This document shows, piece by piece, positions 17,348-19,482 of a stretch of DNA of 19,482 nt. Position 1 is the first letter of the stretch. Every line of letters begins with the position of its first letter. This DNA is from Rhodospirillaceae bacterium. GTDB taxonomy: Bacteria > Pseudomonadota > Alphaproteobacteria > Rhodospirillales > 2-02-FULL-58-16. The stretch is from the NCBI GenBank assembly GCA_030623425.1, contig JAUXMA010000001.1:1-19482 (forward strand), given 5' to 3'. A program made the position numbers and the translations under genes. The notes beneath the pieces are model-generated. The model did not search any database, was not told the origin of the DNA, and saw only the letters and a list, made by a program, of their open reading frames with translations.

Positions 17348-17671
17348 TCAAACCCCCGTGGTGACGTCAATGGACTGGCCTTCGGCCAGGGTGACAATGG
17401 CTTTTTTGATGTCCACCCGCTTGCCTCGCCGGCCGCGGAAGAGTTTGACCTTGCCCTTCTGGCGCAAGGTATTGACGGCGGTGACATTGACCTTGAACAA
17501 TTCCTCGACCGCCGCCTTGATTTCCGGCTTGGAAGCGTTCAAAGGCACCCGGAAGCTCACCTGGTTGAATTCCGAAAGCAAGGTCGACTTTTCCGTCATG
17601 ATGGGTGAACGGATGAGTTCGTATATCCGTTCCTTGCTCGGATTGGCTGTAATTCCACTGAATTTGCTCAT
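17348..17671 (-). CDS. rplW: 50S ribosomal protein L23
   Basis: L23 sits at the tunnel exit and is the docking point for trigger factor and SRP. The product is 107 aa, slightly longer than E. coli (100), because of a lead of about a dozen residues before [19 protein letters not shown] (14-32). The basic loop [20 protein letters not shown] follows in the second half. The ATG at 17671 overlaps the rplD stop by 4 nt (ATGA). Confidence 0.98.
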   Translation of the reverse strand: MSKFSGITANPSKERIYELIRSPIMTEKSTLLSEFNQVSFRVPLNASKPEIKAAVEELFKVNVTAVNTLRQKGKVKLFRGRRGKRVDIKKAIVTLAEGQSIDVTTGV

Positions 17672-18288
17672 TTCAATCGTTCAACCAACTGTTCGACCGC
17701 GTCCTTGGTCAGGACCAGGGTGTCCCGGCGCAAGATGTCGTAAACATTGGCTCCTTGGCTAGGCAACACATCCAGACCAACAATGTTGGCGGCGGCGCGG
17801 GAAAAGTTGGGGTCCGTTTCCGCCCCGCCGATAAGGAGCACGGAACGCCATCCCAGCTTGGTGATATGTTTCGCCAAATCCGCTGTTTTCGCTTTTTTCA
17901 TCTTGGCCGTATCCAAAACCACCAGTTTGCCATCCGCCTGTTTGGCCGAAAGCGCCGTTTTGAGGGCCAGACGACGTACCTTTTTCGGCAACTTGTGGGC
18001 ATGGCTGCGGAGAACCGGCCCGAAGGCGACGCCGCCGCCTCGCAATTGCGGCGCCTTCCTGCTGCCCAGCCGGGCTCGCCCGAGGCCTTTCTGGCGGTAT
18101 GGCTTGGCGGTTGTTCCTCGTATTTCGCTACGGGTCTTGGTTTTGTGGGTTCCGGCGCGGCGCTTGGCAAGCTGCCAGTTGACCATGCGCGCCAAAATGT
18201 CGGCACGGACCTTGAGACCGAACACCGATTCATCCAGGTCGATGCTGCCGACTTTCTTGTTATCAAGGCTGATGACGTCACATTTCAT
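17668..18288 (-). CDS. rplD: 50S ribosomal protein L4
   Basis: L4 has a globular domain on the 50S surface and a long loop reaching into the exit tunnel. In E. coli it also represses the S10 operon. The product is 206 aa. The tunnel loop is visible around residues 45-95, with [20 protein letters not shown] (51-70) and [23 protein letters not shown] at 18288, 6 nt after rplC. The 52-nt space before rpsJ holds no leader of the E. coli S10 type, so L4 feedback of that kind is not evident. Confidence 0.98.
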   Translation of the reverse strand: MKCDVISLDNKKVGSIDLDESVFGLKVRADILARMVNWQLAKRRAGTHKTKTRSEIRGTTAKPYRQKGLGRARLGSRKAPQLRGGGVAFGPVLRSHAHKLPKKVRRLALKTALSAKQADGKLVVLDTAKMKKAKTADLAKHITKLGWRSVLLIGGAETDPNFSRAAANIVGLDVLPSQGANVYDILRRDTLVLTKDAVEQLVERLK

Positions 18289-18294
18289 GGCCGG

Positions 18295-19077
18295 CTAATC
18301 TTCCGTCTCGTCCTGCCCGGAATCTTCAGGCTGGCTTGTTTTGGCCGATGTTTCCTCGGGCGGGGTTTCCTCCGTCGATGTTTCCTCGACCGGCGCTTCC
18401 CCGACATCACTCATCGCCGCCGGGAACGGGGCCCCGTCCGGCAGCAATTTTTTGACCGCGTCACGAACCAAAACGAAACCGCCCTTGCACCCGGGAACTG
18501 CCCCTTTGATCAGGATGATGCCGCGATCGGCGTCGGCGGACATCACCACAAGGTTTTGAGTTGTCACCCGTTTGGCGCCCATATGGCCGGCCATCTTTTT
18601 GCCTTTGAAGACCTTTCCCGGATCCTGGCACTGACCGGTGGAGCCGAGCGACCTGTGGCTGACGGAAACGCCGTGGGATGCCTTTAAGCCCGAGAAACCG
18701 TGCCGTTTCATGGCGCCCGCGAATCCCTTGCCGATGGACGTGCCGGTGACATCGACGAACTGGCCGGGGATAAAATGGGCGACCGACAGTTCGGCGCCGA
18801 CGTCAAGGAGGGCGTCATGGTCAACCCGAAACTCGGCTATGCGGCGTTTGGGCTCGACTTTCGCCTTGGCAAAGTGCCCGCGCATGGCCTTGGTGACATT
18901 TTTCACCTTGACCGCGCCGACCCCGACTTGGACGGCGTTGTAACCATCCCTTTCCTCGCTGCGCCGGGCGACGACTTGGCAGTTATCCACCTTGAGCACG
19001 GTCACGGGCACATGCTTGCCGTTTTCACCGAAGATGCGGGTCATGCCGAGTTTGCACGCGATGAGACCGGTTCTCAT
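18295..19077 (-). CDS. rplC: 50S ribosomal protein L3 with an acidic C-terminal tail
   Basis: L3 initiates 50S assembly and its long loop reaches the peptidyl transferase centre. The core has [16 protein letters not shown] (1-16), [20 protein letters not shown] (109-128) and [20 protein letters not shown] (148-167). Q151 matches the glutamine that PrmB methylates in E. coli L3 (Q150). The core ends near residue 215, but the product is 260 aa. The last 40 or so residues are a Glu/Thr/Pro/Ser-rich acidic tail with repeated EET units and a DETED end. Such tails occur in other alphaproteobacterial L3 proteins. ATG at 19077 overlaps the rpsJ stop by 4 nt. Confidence 0.98.
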   Translation of the reverse strand: MRTGLIACKLGMTRIFGENGKHVPVTVLKVDNCQVVARRSEERDGYNAVQVGVGAVKVKNVTKAMRGHFAKAKVEPKRRIAEFRVDHDALLDVGAELSVAHFIPGQFVDVTGTSIGKGFAGAMKRHGFSGLKASHGVSVSHRSLGSTGQCQDPGKVFKGKKMAGHMGAKRVTTQNLVVMSADADRGIILIKGAVPGCKGGFVLVRDAVKKLLPDGAPFPAAMSDVGEAPVEETSTEETPPEETSAKTSQPEDSGQDETED

Positions 19078-19382
19078 AGTTTGATCTCCACGTCGACGCC
19101 GGCGGCCAAGTCGAGCTTCATCAACGCATCCACGGTCTGCGGCGTCGGATCAATAATGTCGAGAACCCTTTTGTGGGTCCGTATCTCGAATTGTTCCCGC
19201 GATTTCTTATCGATGTGGGGCGAACGCAAGACGGTAAAGCGCTCGATTCTCGTCGGCAAGGGAATAGGCCCGCAAACCCGAGCACCCGTCCGCTTGGCCG
19301 TGTTGAGGATCTCCAAGGCCGATTGATCCAAGACGCGATGATCGAAGGCTTTCAGGCGGATACGTATGTTCTGGTTTTCCAT
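19074..19382 (-). CDS. rpsJ: 30S ribosomal protein S10 (NusE)
   Basis: S10 is a 30S head protein that, as NusE, also joins NusB in transcription antitermination. At 102 aa it is of standard length. Visible are [20 protein letters not shown] (6-25), [20 protein letters not shown] (38-57) and [16 protein letters not shown] (61-76). ATG at 19382 lies 52 nt after the tuf stop. That gap shows a GGAAG-like site and no promoter I can support, so rpsJ probably continues the upstream transcript. Confidence 0.99.
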   Translation of the reverse strand: MENQNIRIRLKAFDHRVLDQSALEILNTAKRTGARVCGPIPLPTRIERFTVLRSPHIDKKSREQFEIRTHKRVLDIIDPTPQTVDALMKLDLAAGVDVEIKL

Positions 19383-19434
19383 GTTTTCGCTTCCGTCCGG
19401 CGTTTTTGTCCGAATCCCGGCCCGCTTCCCTTTC

Positions 19435-19482
19435 CTACTCGACGACCGAGGCGACGACGCCGGCGCCGACGGTCCGGCCGCC
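19435..19482 (-). CDS. tuf: Elongation factor Tu, C-terminal end only (cut by window edge)
   Basis: Only the last 15 codons and the TAG stop are inside the window. They read [15 protein letters not shown], the characteristic EF-Tu C-terminus ([10 protein letters not shown]). EF-Tu delivers aminoacyl-tRNA to the ribosome. Its place directly upstream of rpsJ matches the str-S10 arrangement (rpsL-rpsG-fusA-tuf-rpsJ) of alphaproteobacteria. Confidence 0.95.
   Translation of the reverse strand, partial: GGRTVGAGVVASVVE

Noticed and set aside
16821..17762. 313-codon plus-strand open frame opposite rplB and rplW
   Set aside because: It is the shadow of two ribosomal protein genes and shows no domain.
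19383..19434. S10-type regulatory leader before rpsJ
   Set aside because: Only 52 nt separate tuf and rpsJ, with no promoter or extended hairpins comparable to the E. coli S10 leader.

Overview
This 19.5 kb window is GC-rich chromosomal DNA from an alphaproteobacterium, probably of a Rhodospirillales-like lineage. The evidence is the merged S10-spc-alpha ribosomal protein cluster on the minus strand, with secY followed by adk and then rpsM-rpsK-rpoA-rplQ. That gene order, with adk inside the cluster and neither rpmJ next to secY nor rpsD before rpoA, is typical of alphaproteobacteria. The rarA and Do-protease sequences fit the same group.

Right to left, which is the direction of transcription, positions 19482 to 5254 hold the last codons of tuf (EF-Tu), then rpsJ, rplC, rplD, rplW, rplB, rpsS, rplV, rpsC, rplP, rpmC, rpsQ, rplN, rplX, rplE, rpsN, rpsH, rplF, rplR, rpsE, rpmD, rplO, secY, adk, rpsM, rpsK, rpoA and rplQ. 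All but the edge gene tuf are intact. Most junctions are 4-nt overlaps or gaps under 35 nt, so the block reads as one transcription unit. Three places break the packing. A near-consensus sigma70 promoter lies in the adk-rpsM gap. A 127-nt rpsK-rpoA gap carries a GC stem followed by a T7 tract. A 79-nt rpoA-rplQ gap carries a GC-rich hairpin.

Positions 3701 to 5240 hold a two-gene plus-strand unit: a DUF6165 protein of unknown function and a GT9 (ADP-heptosyltransferase-like) glycosyltransferase. It is convergent with rplQ (13 nt between stops) and divergent from the protease gene. It looks like an accessory envelope-glycan pair placed next to the ribosomal cluster.

Positions 3498 to 1 (minus strand) hold a Do/DegP-type periplasmic serine protease, rarA (AAA+ replication-recombination factor) and an RluC-type 23S rRNA pseudouridine synthase that runs off the left edge. 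These three genes are chained by TTGA stop/start overlaps in which a TTG start overlaps the previous TGA.

The window contains no tRNA or rRNA gene, insertion sequence, phage gene or CRISPR array that I can see, and no gene-free stretch longer than about 200 bp. I found no clearly new molecular system. The points most worth following up are the DUF6165-GT9 pair, the internal alpha-operon promoter and the possible attenuator before rpoA, the low-complexity tails on several ribosomal proteins (especially L5), and the TTGA-coupled starts.
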